Below the pieces are notes generated by a model. It was given only the letters and a program-made list of their open reading frames with translations. It made no database searches and had not been told where the DNA came from. Positions 42,492 to 53,349 of a stretch of 64,000 nucleotides of DNA are shown piece after piece. Both the position numbers and the translations under genes were made by a program. Numbering within the stretch: the stretch's first letter is position 1; the number at the start of each line of letters is the position of its first letter. The stretch comes from Mastigamoeba balamuthi (Eukaryota; Evosea; Mastigamoebida; Mastigamoebidae): the NCBI GenBank assembly GCA_902651635.1, contig CACRSC010000040.1, forward strand, positions 1-64,000, read 5' to 3'.

Positions 42492-45159
42492 AAACATTTG
42501 GTCATCACTGCGACATTTGTACATGAAGTGCTAAATCCTTTAGCGATTTTTTCAGTGCTACTTTAGCGATTCAATCGCAATTTTGTGCAAACTTCAGTGC
42601 TAAATAGCGCTACATCACTAATAGGGATTGTAGCACTACATGCGACCTATATTCAGCATTATAGATATTCTTTATCTAGCACTATGCATCACTTGTAGCA
42701 CTACTAGTGCAATTATTTGCACTAGTGGCGATTGTAGTACTAAATTAGCGATGTAATTTCATTACATACATCACATGTAGCACTTATTGCAATTGAAGCG
42801 AAAAATTAATCACATTTAGTGCTAATTGCGATAATGCTGCACAGTATTTTCATCCTTCTTCTCTAGTCAACTCTGTTGAACAATGAGTCATGATATCCTG
42901 GATTTCAAAGATATCTTCACTGTGATATCGTCATAGAAATAGAAATAGACAATATCTTCATTTCCCGTTCTGCTACCAGTGAGGGATGAGCTCTTTCGAG
43001 CCAGGGGCATTGGGGTGTGGGGGGTTACGGTGTGATGAGTTGGGGGGGGTCGTCCAGGGGCGGTTCTGGGAAGATCGGTTCCAGAACCGCATTCTGTTTT
43101 TGGTTCATCACTTTTTCTGTGTATCTGTAGATCAAGCTGATCGTGTGGTTGTGGTCAACGTTGGGGTATGGCGACGTTTGATGGCTCTTTTGACAGTGAT
43201 GTCATCTGGTGCCGTAGGGGTTTGTAAGTAAGGCGTTTTTCTTTTGTGGGTCGTGACAGGGTTGGTTCTGCTCGTTGTACTATTTGTTGTGGGACGAGTG
43301 ATGCTGGGTGGTCCAGCTTGGGGGCTATGAAGGACAGTCACCGTGGGGTTGGGTTTTTTGGTAGGACGTGTGCTTCAGGTATCTTATTGTATCACATGTC
43401 GTTTTCTGTAAGTTCCGTAACTATGAAGGGCCTGTGGGTTTTTGCCACGTACTTAGCATTTGGCTGGGCGAGTGGTGTCTGGGCAGTTGAAGGGGGATTT
43501 AGGTATTTGTCTTTTGTGTGCTTCGTGTGCCAATTGATTGTCTCTGTGACTCATGTCATCCAGCCAGTCTTGCATGGTGGCGACCCACTCCTCCAGTATT
43601 TGTTGTTGTTATTCTGATTGTTGATTCTTTGCCCAGGTGCCGTAAGCTAGTTTTAGTGCATAGGGGTAGCCTCTTTGTATTTGCTGGATTGGGCATGTGC
43701 CCACTGCTTTTGTTCGGTGGGTGCTATGCCTATGTGTTCTGTGTGAGTTTTATGCACCACTGGAGTTGTTGTGGGCAGGCCCATAGGAGGAGGAGGTGAG
43801 CTAGTGAGTCGGCTGGTTGTGCAGAAAGGACACCTAGTCTTGTTCGCGGTGCCATTTCTCCCCATACTCGTCGTGGGGTCACGATGTGTGCGTTTTTGTC
43901 TGTGATATCGTCATATCTTAACTCTTCTTACTCACTTACTCTCTGTACTACCTTACATTCCTCCATCACATCTCCTTACCCTTTTTCTTGTGCACTCTGT
44001 ACATCAACAACCACCACCCCTGCTCCCTTCCTTTCCCTTCCCTTCCCCTTTCCTTTTCACATCAGGCTGATAATGATGATGCACAGTTCCCCTTTCCTTT
44101 CTGTTATTCCCTATTCCTCTTCCCCTTTCCTTCCTGCACTTAAATCTGTACCTTCACTGCATCCGCACCCATCTCCCATCCCCTTCCTCTTCCTTCCCTT
44201 TCCTTTCCTTACCCTCCCCCCCTTCCCTTTCTGAGCCAGGTGTACCAGGCCGATAAAGAAGGTGTGCTGCCTCTTTCCTTCATCACAGTTTTCGCCCTTT
44301 CACAGAATTTCCCATTTCTTTCATCGGTTTCCTTCTTCTTTCTTTTCCCACACCCTTATCACAAAACTCACTCTCCAGGAGTCATACTCGGTCTCCTTGC
44401 ACACCTTGCAGATGCGGATCGTTGTGGCTAATTGGCAGTATTAAAATCGTGCACTGCATCCTTCCTCCCCCCCTTTTCTTCTCCATTTCCACTGATTTCT
44501 CTCTTTCCTCCTTTTCCCCCTGAAAAGTGCACCAATGTGTCTGACGCCTCCTACTGCAGGTTCAGCAAGTAGCATCGGTCCAAGCACAAATAGCAAGGTA
44601 AGAACTCACTCACCCCTTGCTCTGCGATTCTCTCTCATTATATGTCTTATTTTTAGAGTGAAGTGGCATGCGGGATTAACGCTAAACTGCCTAATATCTT
44701 ACAGCTCTCTTTTTACAGGAGCTGGAGGATGAGATCATCAGAGCCTGGCGCCACGCCTGGCTCTGATGATCTTGAATATGAGTAAGAAACAAAACACAGC
44801 ACACCCCATACCAATACACCTATTCCACACCAGTACCGAGAAACCAAATAAAAACGATTTGATTGATATCATGCAATTGCGATAAATTCGTTCAATCGTT
44901 TATTCAACATTTTTCGATTTAATTGCAAAAACACTGAAAACGATTATAGCACATCATGTGCATTATGTTCATTAGCGTTTAATGCACAAAATTCACAAAA
45001 TGTGCATAATGTGCATAATGCACTACATGCACTAACAAAAATTAGTGCAAAAGAAGTGCGTGCTAACTCAGAAATCTATTCTAATCTTGCACTAAATTCA
45101 GTGCAATATGCACTAATTTAGCACTTCAGTGGATGATATGCAGTGATGACCAAATGTTT
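42492..45159. mobile_element. 2.67-kb element with terminal inverted repeats, non-autonomous
   Basis: Left end AAACATTTGGTCATCACTGC ... GAAGTGCTAAAT (42492-42535) is the imperfect inverse of the right end (about 45117-45159). Subterminal zones (about 42540-42840 and 44850-45115) are AT-rich with many AGTGC, GCACTA and GCGAT words. The interior has a G/T-rich part (43000-43800) and a C/T-rich part (43900-44560) with no recognisable transposase. Comparison with 37690-38280 shows the element splits an otherwise continuous repeat. Flanking duplication is at most a weak 3 bp (ATT/GTT). The superfamily is not determined. Confidence 0.8.
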
Positions 45160-45690
45160 GTTGTATCAGCCAATTGTTTCACTGATCATTTTTGGAAGGT
45201 ACATCTGGATGAAGCCTGATCTGGAAGCAAGGTCATCTATACAAAGAAGATCATTCACTCTGTTGATGTCCTCCTCATCATTGCGAACAATGCGAAGGCC
45301 CTCTGCCCCAAAGCCAGTACCGTGAAGTCCGTCTTGCTGATCTCACCTCCCTCTGAACAAGAGCAACTCGGCCGAAGGCTGGCAGCCTGGCAGCCTTAAC
45401 CTTCGATGCTCGTCTGCGACTAAAACTCTTAATGATGTCAGGCTGGAGAATGTCAACCTTATATGAGAACTGTGGAATTCCGAATTGATAGCAAGGTTTT
45501 TCTCTGCTGAAACCACATCAAGGAAAGTAATCTCTTCTCTTCAGAGGCTGAAGCTGACTGTATACACTGTTGTGATACTCCTTAGAGTCGGGATTACATT
45601 TCATCTTCAAATGATATGATTTGTACTGTTTATGCATCTTTGTTAAATGTGAATTGAATTTTGCACAAGGAGCTTGCATTACATAAAAAC
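45160..45690. repeat. Dispersed repeat, interrupted copy, right part
   Basis: Continues the match to about 37832-38280: CAGCCAATT, TGATCAT, GGAAGGTACATCTG, GAACAAGAGCAACT, GTGGAATTCCGAATTGAT against GTGGGATTCCGAATTGAT. It holds about 110 bp not present in the 37.9-kb copy (around 45230-45345). Confidence 0.8.
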
Positions 45691-47772
45691 GGCATTCTGA
45701 GCAATATCATTGGGCCACTGTTCTGCACTGGAACACGAGACCACGTCATTGCAGATGCACATGCTTAAGAGATGAGGTAGAGTACTGAACAAAATAACAG
45801 TGTTAACTCTTGAACAAATGATGCATTATGTAAATGAGTGCTCTGTCACTTGTGTGATAAGAGTATGAACCTGTTCTCTTTTTCCTACTTCTTTCACATT
45901 TGTTCTTTTCCAGCAGTGAAACACTTAGGTACTTATAGTAACCAACAAACATATAAGTAAGTGAGCCTTTATAATACAATGCTGCACTGCAGGATCCGCA
46001 GGATAGTATCAGTAACAATGCACTTTCATAACAGTTTTCCTCTTCCTTTCCACTTCCACTTCACTTTCTTTCAATTTTCCCCTTTACCTTTCCCAGTTCC
46101 CGTAAACTATATGTTATTCCTGGGATCATGCACATCTTCATTCTCTTAGAAATATCAGAGAACAATGAACAAGCAGTGATATTACCACTAAAACTGCTAA
46201 ATGTGATAAGTATGTTATTTAAACAATAAAGAAAATGCATCTTACTGTCTAGTTTTTATAGCTTTTGGAAATACATTCATTATTACTCTGTGAGAAGTTG
46301 TAAATGGTGCGTTATTTTTCAGGATTTGTGCATAGTGAAATGTTGCAAAATTTCACAAAGAAATGACATTATTATACACTGTAAATTAATTGCATCTTCA
46401 AGCCAGTCTGTACCCTTTTTTGCAATACAAGTATTTCTTTCTGGTAATTTAATTTTACCTGTAATCAAATTTCATTAATAAATTATAAGAAAAACCTGTC
46501 AATTGGGGAATTGTGTGTTCTCATGCCCACCTTTCTGTACTCTTATACTTGCTCAGGAAATCAATGTAGTAGCAGAGCAAATACTCCTGGAACTAGAAGA
46601 AAAAGGAATCTCGTCTATTCCGAATATGCACACTTGAACGGTCAAATGAAGAAATAGTGTTTATCTTCATCTTAATCGTTTAAATTGGGAATTGCACCCT
46701 TTGGAAATATCATTATTCCAAAATCTTTTTCTGCAAAAAAATCCAGCCTTCTGAAAACTACTTGTTAGATACAGGATTTCAGCAAAAAAGATCCTGAAGA
46801 AAGGCATCAACTTTATGTAGGCCCCCCTGGGGGGTTCTTGTAGCTGTAGTTCTGTTAAGGGCGTGACCTCACCAAACTACAGAACTAAAAGTACACCCCA
46901 GGAGGGCCAGGGCCGAGATGAAGCCTTGGAAAGCTATTTTTGGATTAGTGAGAAAAGCTCATACTCTCAAACCTACCAACAAAAAAGTCAGAAGAGGAGC
47001 TGGTTGAGAGCCAGTGGCAGGCTGTCACATTTGACACGCTGCCCAGTCTCTGCCAGCCTCAGAGAGTGCGTTTCTTCTGTCTTGGTTGTCGCATTGACCC
47101 AACAGACCCCACAGAGTGCATCTGGGACCTTGTAATCAACAATCAGGGGAGAATGATCAAATATTTAGTGAATATAAGAAAGAGTAAGGATGAATTAGAG
47201 ACTAAATGATACTTATCATTACTGTATGATTAATTATGAAGAATTATGATGCTATAGACTAAATGAAGTTAAACATGAAGAAGAAGTAAAACTCTATTGA
47301 AACAGTGATATTTGTATATACTCTAGATGTGAATAAGAAATTTCTTTAGTCTTCTCAATAATTAACTAGTTGTCATTTCGGCTTGCCAGTTTTGTGGCAA
47401 ATACGTCATTTCTTGGCAAAACACCCTTAAATGGCAAAGAAAACGGGCCCCCTCCCAACTTCAGACCTCTGACAATTTCCGAAAAGTAGGTTGCAGTCCA
47501 GCCCATGTACCCCCTACATCCCATCCTGAGCATAGCACATAATTGTACGAGATCATCACCCAAACAGGTGGTTAGTGCGGCGCACCTGCAGTAGAGCCCG
47601 TGCACTGCCGAACCCACCCGGGAGGGCAGATACATCGGGTGTCACAGGGGGAGATTTGAGTATCCAGCGAGAAATATCTCTTGCGGTGTACCTTTTTATT
47701 CACCAGCAGGCGCGGACCCGCCGTCGGGGACCACCAGAGAGCACCAGAGAGGACCAGAGAGGAGAGGAGAGG
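45691..47772. other. AT-rich, gene-poor DNA
   Basis: No supported gene. A small fold-back lies at 46820-46908. Near 46990-47200 a plus-strand reading (ELVESQWQAVTFDTLPSLCQ and RFFCLGCRIDPTDPTECIWD) is probably a decayed coding fragment. AGAAATATCTCTTGCGG (about 47669) lies about 100 bp 5' of CCDC25. Confidence 0.4.
46820..46908. repeat. Small fold-back element
   Basis: Arms GGCCCCCCTGGGG ... TAGTTCTGT and ACAGAACTA ... CCCCAGGAGGGCC face each other across about 25 bp, with an internal loop. It has the size of a very short MITE or a hairpin. Confidence 0.65.
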
Positions 47773-49040
47773 ATGGTGTACTTCTTCATCGCGCGGGGGC
47801 AGTGCGTGCTGTTCATGGGGAAGGACAAGTACGAGAACGAGGAGCTGCTGCGGCTGGCGTACCCCGAGGACGTGTGGTTCCACGTCGACAGCGTCAGCTC
47901 GGCACACGTCTACCTGCGCCTGCCCCCGGGCATGACCGCCGAGAGCATCCCGGCGGACGTGCTGGAGGACTGCGTGCAGCTGGTCAAGGCCAACAGCATC
48001 TCGGGCAACAAGATGGACGACCTCAGCGTCGTCTACACGCCCTGCGCCAACCTCCGCAAGGCCCGCTCCATGGACACGGGCCAGGTCGGCTTCCACGACG
48101 AGAAGGCCTGCAGGCACGCTCTCCTCCACCCCATACCCCATCCGCCCCTTTCACTTGCTTTTTTTTGTGTCGCCCGTTGCTTCCCACTGTCTTCTCGGTG
48201 TCTCTGCGTCGCTCTGTCTCTATCGCTGTGTCCCTCCCCTCCCCTCCGCTCCTCCTCCACCCCTTTTAGTCGACTTTCTGTCGCCAGTTGTCTCCCAGCC
48301 CTCCTCTCCCTTCTCCTCTGCACCTCTGCACGCCCTCCGCTCCTTTCAGTTGATTTGTGTCGTCAGTTTCCTCCCTGCCCTCTGTGTGTCTCTGTGCGCC
48401 CTCGGCTCTCGGCCTCTTGCAGGTGCTCCCCGCGGAGCGCTTCTGCAGTGCAGGCCTCGCAGGCCCTAGCCAGCTCTTTATAAAAGCTGTGCTGTGCTCC
48501 CTCGCGTGTGCCTCTGCGCTGCTGTTTGCTCGGGGGAGGGTATCTGTGGGCCACTGGCGCGCTGCCTCGCTGGCTGCGAGCGTACCTGTATGGCGCCGCA
48601 GTTGTGCGCTCTTCTGTGTTTCTGCCCCTGCCGGCACCACACTCTTTTCGGTGCTACTGCTCTGTCGCGCAGCGCAGCGAGGGGCCCCTGACGTGCTTGT
48701 GCCGTGCTGTGCTGTCTCTGACTGGGTGCTGCACTGCATCGCGCCGGGCAGGTACATCAAGGTCTCGACGAGGATCAACGCGGTGGTCAACAGGCTCAAC
48801 AAGACGCGCACGGAGCGCACCACGAGGGACCTGGCCGAGGACAGGGCCAACTACGAGTCGGAGAGGAAGGCCGAGCGCAAGGCCACGGCCGAGTCGCAGC
48901 GCAAGGCCGTCGAGGACGAGAAGAAGAAGCGCAAGGAGGAGGAGGAGCTCAAGTCCTACGCCACCGTCATGAAGACCGACCACATGGTCTCCAACCAGAC
49001 GGGCAAGTCGGTCGAGGAGTACGAGGACGACTTCATGTAG
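47773..49040 (+). CDS. CCDC25: CCDC25 homologue (NFACT-R domain protein)
   Basis: Two exons, 47773-48113 and 48752-49040, give 209 aa, the family's usual length. The NFACT-R domain is clear: MGKDKYENEELLRLAYPEDV, WFHVDSVSSAHVYLRLPPG, DCVQLVKANSISGNKMDDLS, VVYTPCANLRKARSMDTGQV then GFH. After the junction a basic coiled coil (TRTERTTRDLAEDRANYESE) leads to SYATVMKTDHMVSNQTG and an acidic end (EEYEDDFM). NFACT-R proteins are RNA- or ribosome-linked; animal CCDC25 has also been reported as a DNA sensor, which need not apply here. The intron is a 638-bp GC-AG intron (GCAG|GCACGC). Confidence 0.95.
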
Positions 49041-49606
49041 AGCAGCGCCCTGTGCGAGCGTGCCTCCCCTGAGTTGGCTCTCAGCCTTCCCTTCCGACTC
49101 GCATTGAACCAAAGTCAGTTTGATTCCCCTTGGCAACAGCGCATCTCTTCTCGGGCTGCTCGTGTGCGCGATGAGTGCTCACACGGGAAGTAGGGCCGGG
49201 ATGCTCCAAGCACCACGACAGCCTCTGGCACACTGCCACTGAGCAACAGAGTATACTGTGCTAACTACTGTTTCTTAGTGCTCTCTGGACCAAGTGGACC
49301 GGCGGACCAGAGGTGCCTGTGCCCCAGAGGCGCTGAAGGACTGGAGGTAGTAACCTGAGTATTACACAAAGCACCAAGCGACCATGAATTCAATCAGCTG
49401 GCTTAATTACTCCTAGTTGCCTCGTGACACCGGGGGCAACGGGCCGACGGGAACAATAAATGAGCAAGGTTAACTACGGGGCCTGTGGGGCTGGCCTGGC
49501 CGGCTCTCTGGACTCACGGACTCGCAGCTGCGGCAACGAACACCAACACACACACACAAACACACACAAACACAAAAACAAACACACACACCAACAGAGA
49601 GGCTAC
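49041..49606. other. Convergent spacer, CCDC25 / arrestin
   Basis: Contains a (CA)n/(ACAA)n microsatellite at about 49540-49592, next to the arrestin-gene stop. No other feature seen. Confidence 0.5.
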
Positions 49607-52528
49607 TCAGTGCCGCGGGGGCCCCGTCTCCACGGGCCCGCCGCATTCGGGCGCGCGCATGCAGACAGAGGCCGCCGCCGGGGCTCCCGCATGCACGACG
49701 ACGGCGCTGCGCCTGCCGGCGTACCTGCGGGCGGCGACCAGCGGCATGGCCTCGTCGGCTACGGCCTCCTCGTCGATCCACGGCATCCCGGGCGAGACGG
49801 GCCGCGCGCCCGCGGGCACGGCCGCGTGGATGGCGGGGTAGTAGGGGTAGAGCGCCGCCTTGGGCCCCAGCTGCTCGGGCCCGGGCTCCGAGTCGGCAAA
49901 CTCGTCCTTGAAGGGCCCCGCGGGGACCCACGCGCCCGTGCGCAGCTCGCCGCTCAGGGCCGCGTCGAGGACGGCGCGCGCAGAGCACCAGCGCGCGAGC
50001 GAGTCGCCCGAGGGGCGCGGGACGGTGGCGACCTCGACGGGGAGGCGCAGCGCGACGGGCTGGCAGCCGCAGGCGAAGACCTCGCAGAGCACGTGGTAGG
50101 CGACGTCGACGAGGCGCGCAGACGTGCGGCGGACCGTCGGGCAGCAGGCGGGCACGCGCAGCTCCACGCGGGCGTCGCACGTCGCGCGCTTGGCCAGCCG
50201 CACGGGCTCGGCCGCGGCGCACGCGAGCTGCGCGCTGCGGGCGCGCTGGGCGCCGCGGGGCCAGACGGTGGCGCACTGGACGAGCTGGCAGCGCATGGCG
50301 GCCCTGCGCGCGGCCCCCGAGCGGTTGGCGACGCGCAGGTGGACGGGGACGACGTCGCCCGGGACCCACGCGGCCGCGGGGACGACGGCGGTGACGAGGA
50401 CCTCGCCCGAGACGCAGCAGCAGGCCGTGGCGTCGACGGCGTCCTGGCGCGTGACGGGCAGCAGCCGCGCGTTGTCGTTGGCGTCGCTGAGCGGCAGCGC
50501 AGTGACCGCGCGGAACGCCCGGTGCTCCGCGAGGCCCCGCGGGCGCGCGATGCCCGCGCGCAGCACGTAGCGCGTGCCCCCGCCGTCGGCGTGCAGCGAG
50601 GCCGGCAGGTCGGGCCCGGGCGGCAGCGGGCCCAGCGAGAAGGCCCACGCGTGCTCGCCCGCCTCGAGGGCCCCGCAGTCGAGGCCCTGCGCGGGCACCG
50701 GCGACGTCCACAGCGTCGAGCGCAGCTCCAGGAACGGGTGCCGCTGGTACGCCGCCTCGGGCGCCGAGGCGTCGCTGTCGTCGCGCGCGTACGACTCGCC
50801 CGAGAGCTGCACGTAGACGTGGCGGCAGAGCTTCGGGCCGCTGAGGCTCAGCACGACGCGCCCCGCCACCGACTGCCCTGAGAAGAACACCTGCGCTGCA
50901 CCCCGTCAGCGCCGCCCACCACCGCTGCAGACGCGCGATTGCCCCAGGGACGCGCGCGGGCGAGCGGAACCGAAAGGCCCCGCATCGGTGTGGGCCCGCG
51001 GGGCCGCGTGGGGACACAGAGGGGCCCACAGACCGCCCCGGGAGGAAAACCAGCGCTGCACCCCATCAACGCCGCCCACGACCGCCGCAGACGCGCGATT
51101 ACCACTGAGGCCCGCGCGGGCGAGCGAAACCGAACGGTCCCGCGTCGGTGTGGGCGCGTGGGGCCGCGTGGGGGCGCCACAGAGCGCCCCGAGAGGAAAA
51201 CCAGCGCTACAGGCCGCAAGAGAGGCCCACGGCCGCGGGAGGCGCGCGATTACCGCAGGGGGACGCGCGGGCGAGCGAAACCGAAAGGTCCCGCGGCGGT
51301 GTGGGCGTGTGGGGCCGCGCAGGGGCGCAGGGGGGACGCGGGGCCAGACGGTGGCGCACTGGACGAGCTGGCAGCGCATGGCGGCCCTGCGCGCGGCCCC
51401 GAGCGGTTGGCGACGCGCAGGTGGACGGGGACGACGTCGCCCGGGACCCACGCGGCCGCGGGGACGACGGCGGTGACGAGGACCTCGCCCGAGACGCAGC
51501 AGCAGGCCGTGGCGTCGACGGCGTCCTGGCGCGTGACAGGCAGCAGCCGCGCGTTGTCGTTGGCGTCGCTGAGCGGCAGCGCAGTGACCGCGCGGAACGC
51601 CCGGTGCTCCGCGAGGCCCCGCGGGCGCGCGATGCCCGCGCGCAGCACGTAGCGCGTGCCCCCGCCGTCGGCGTGCAGCGAGGCCGGCAGGTCGGGCCCG
51701 GGCGGCAGCGGGCCCAGCGAGAAGGCCCACGCGTGCTCGCCCGCCTCGAGGGCCCCGCAGTCGAGGCCCTGCGCGGGGCACCGGCGACGTCCACAGCGTC
51801 GAGCGCAGCTCCAGGAACGGGTGCCGCTGGTACGCCGCCTCGGGCGCCGAGGCGTCGCTGTCGTCGCGCGCGTACGACTCGCCCGAGAGCTGCACGTAGA
51901 CGTGGCGGCAGAGCTTCGGGCCGCTGAGGCTCAGCACGACGCGCCCCGCCACCGACTGCCCTGAGAAGAACACCTGCGCTGCACCCCGTCAGCGCCGCCC
52001 ACCACCGCTGCAGACGCGCGATTGCCCCAGGGACGCGCGCGGGCGAGCGGAACCGAAAGGCCCCGCATCGGTGTGGGCCCGCGGGGCCGCGTGGGGACAC
52101 AGAGGGGCCCACAGACCGCCCCGGGAGGAAAACCAGCGCTGCACCCCATCAACGCCGCCCACGACCGCCGCAGACGCGCGATTACCACTGAGGCCCGCGC
52201 GGGCGAGCGAAACCGAACGGTCCCGCGTCGGTGTGGGCGCGTGGGGCCGCGTGGGGGCGCCACAGAGCGCCCCGAGAGGAAAACCAGCGCTACAGGCCGC
52301 AAGAGAGGCCCACGGCCGCGGGAGGCGCGCGATTACCGCAGGGGGACGCGCGGGCGAGCGAAACCGAAAGGTCCCGCGGCGGTGTGGGCGTGTGGGGCCG
52401 CGCAGGGGCGCAGGGGGGGACGCGGGGGAGGCGTGTGGGCGCACGTCCTGCGAGAGTTCGATGCGGAAGGCCACGGGGCGCGCCTCGAACGAGCGCCCGG
52501 GAGTGTGGGTGGGTGCGGGGGAGGCCAT
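49607..52528 (-). CDS. Arrestin-domain protein with duplicated second exon
   Basis: Exon 1 52528-52445 (MASPAPTHTPGRSFEARPVA, then FRIELSQD) joins in phase 0 to exon 2 50890-49607, giving 455 aa. The junction reads FRIELSQD-VFFSGQSVAGRVVLSL, the start of an arrestin N domain; GPKLCRHVYVQLSGESYARD follows. The second half (WVPGDVVPVHLRVANRSG and VEVATVPRPSGDSLARWCS) fits the arrestin C domain. Alpha-arrestins are adaptors in membrane-protein trafficking. The C-terminal 100 residues are Pro/Ala-rich; YPYYP is visible but no classical PPxY. A second, partial copy of exon 2 lies at 51973-51344 between exon 1 and the complete copy and carries single-base indels, so it cannot supply the same frame. 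Exon 1 must skip it to make the full protein. Confidence 0.8.
50261..52427. repeat. 1,083-bp tandem duplication in the arrestin gene
   Basis: Unit A 50261-51343 and unit B 51344-52427 are almost identical; I saw only a handful of differences (for example CGGCCCCCGAG against CGGCCCCGAG, and GCGGGCACC against GCGGGGCACC). Breakpoints share CGCGGGG. Each unit contains the 5' part of exon 2 plus the upstream intron. Confidence 0.92.
50907..51310. repeat. Nested ~150-160 bp repeat inside the arrestin intron
   Basis: Three units (marked by CGAGCG at 50961, 51121 and 51272), repeated again 1,083 bp away in unit B. Each includes GCGCGGGCGAGCG.AACCGAA, a TCGGTGTGGGC block and GAGGAAAACCAGCGCT. On the minus strand the latter (GGTTTTCCTC.CGGGGCG) resembles the start of exon 2 (GTGTTCTTCTCAGGGCAG). 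Confidence 0.75.
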
Positions 52529-53349
52529 GCTGGGCGCGCGGGAGAGTGGCGGAGGACTGGAAGACGCTCGCGATGGCCCCACCCCCAACAACAGAACAAC
52601 AACGAACCGTCAGCGGGAAAATATCTCTTTCTGGCGAGGTCAGAGAATATCAACCGCTTATCAAGCCCGGCTTCCCATACTGTAACAGTGTTGTACCCAC
52701 TGAGCTAAGAGGGAGGGGATCAAGCCTCAACGTGAACCAGAAACCCCCGGAGCATAACAGCACACACGGGATGACTGGGACCATTCAAGAACGCACAGCC
52801 CACAACAAGCACGCAGGGCGTGTCCCTCCTCCTGATCCTCTTTTTGTCTTTTGGTGTGCGGAGGGCGAACGTGCTTTATGCCCGACTGCGGAGCCCGACA
52901 GCCTCCTAGCAAATAAAAAAGAGAAAAAAAAACGCACAGGAATGGAAAGGACCACGTGATCCACAGAACAATCCAAGATGCCTCGCGAATTAGGCGCGTT
53001 CCTCTGAGAACAGCGGATCCAAGTGATTGCCATTTAAGGATGACCCTTCCCGAAATCCATCCACCAAGGGAGATCTCCTGCGCAGAATTCGTCGCTCCCC
53101 GAGGGCTCCAGCGCTCCTCGCCACAGGGCCTGACCCGCATGCCGCGAGGCGAGGAGAGGAAAAGGGGGCCCCGTGGGCGCACGTCGATGGCGCACGGCCC
53201 CCCTTTCGGAGTGGAGTTTCCAGTCCGGACAATCTGAACTTTCAATGACCAGACTGGGCAGCTCGTCCACCTGTTGCTGTATCTCTCTGTGCACATTGCT
53301 GTACACGCGGGGTTCTGCGAGGGTTTCACATTGCCCGCTGCCGCCACCC
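52529..53349. promoter_or_regulatory. Divergent region, arrestin / PSI-protein gene 1
   Basis: About 820 bp without a gene. AAAATATCTCTTTCTGGCG at 52617 lies about 90 bp 5' of the arrestin start and matches the AATATC words seen near other starts. CTTATCAAGCCCGGCTTCCC near 52660 is discussed as a rejected tRNA candidate. Confidence 0.45.

Noticed and set aside
43000-44560. Open frames inside the 2.67-kb inverted-repeat element
   Set aside because: They are short, of low complexity (G/T- or C/T-rich) and carry no transposase motif.
49470-51029. Long Arg/Ala-rich frames on both strands across the arrestin region
   Set aside because: These are shadows of the GC-rich arrestin exon 2 and its duplicate; only the VFFSGQSVAG frame shows arrestin homology and joins exon 1 in phase.
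52640-52735. tRNA-like sequence on the minus strand (TTAGCTCAGTGGGTACAACA)
   Set aside because: The A box is good, but there is no GGTTCGA-type B box at the right distance and the acceptor arms do not pair.
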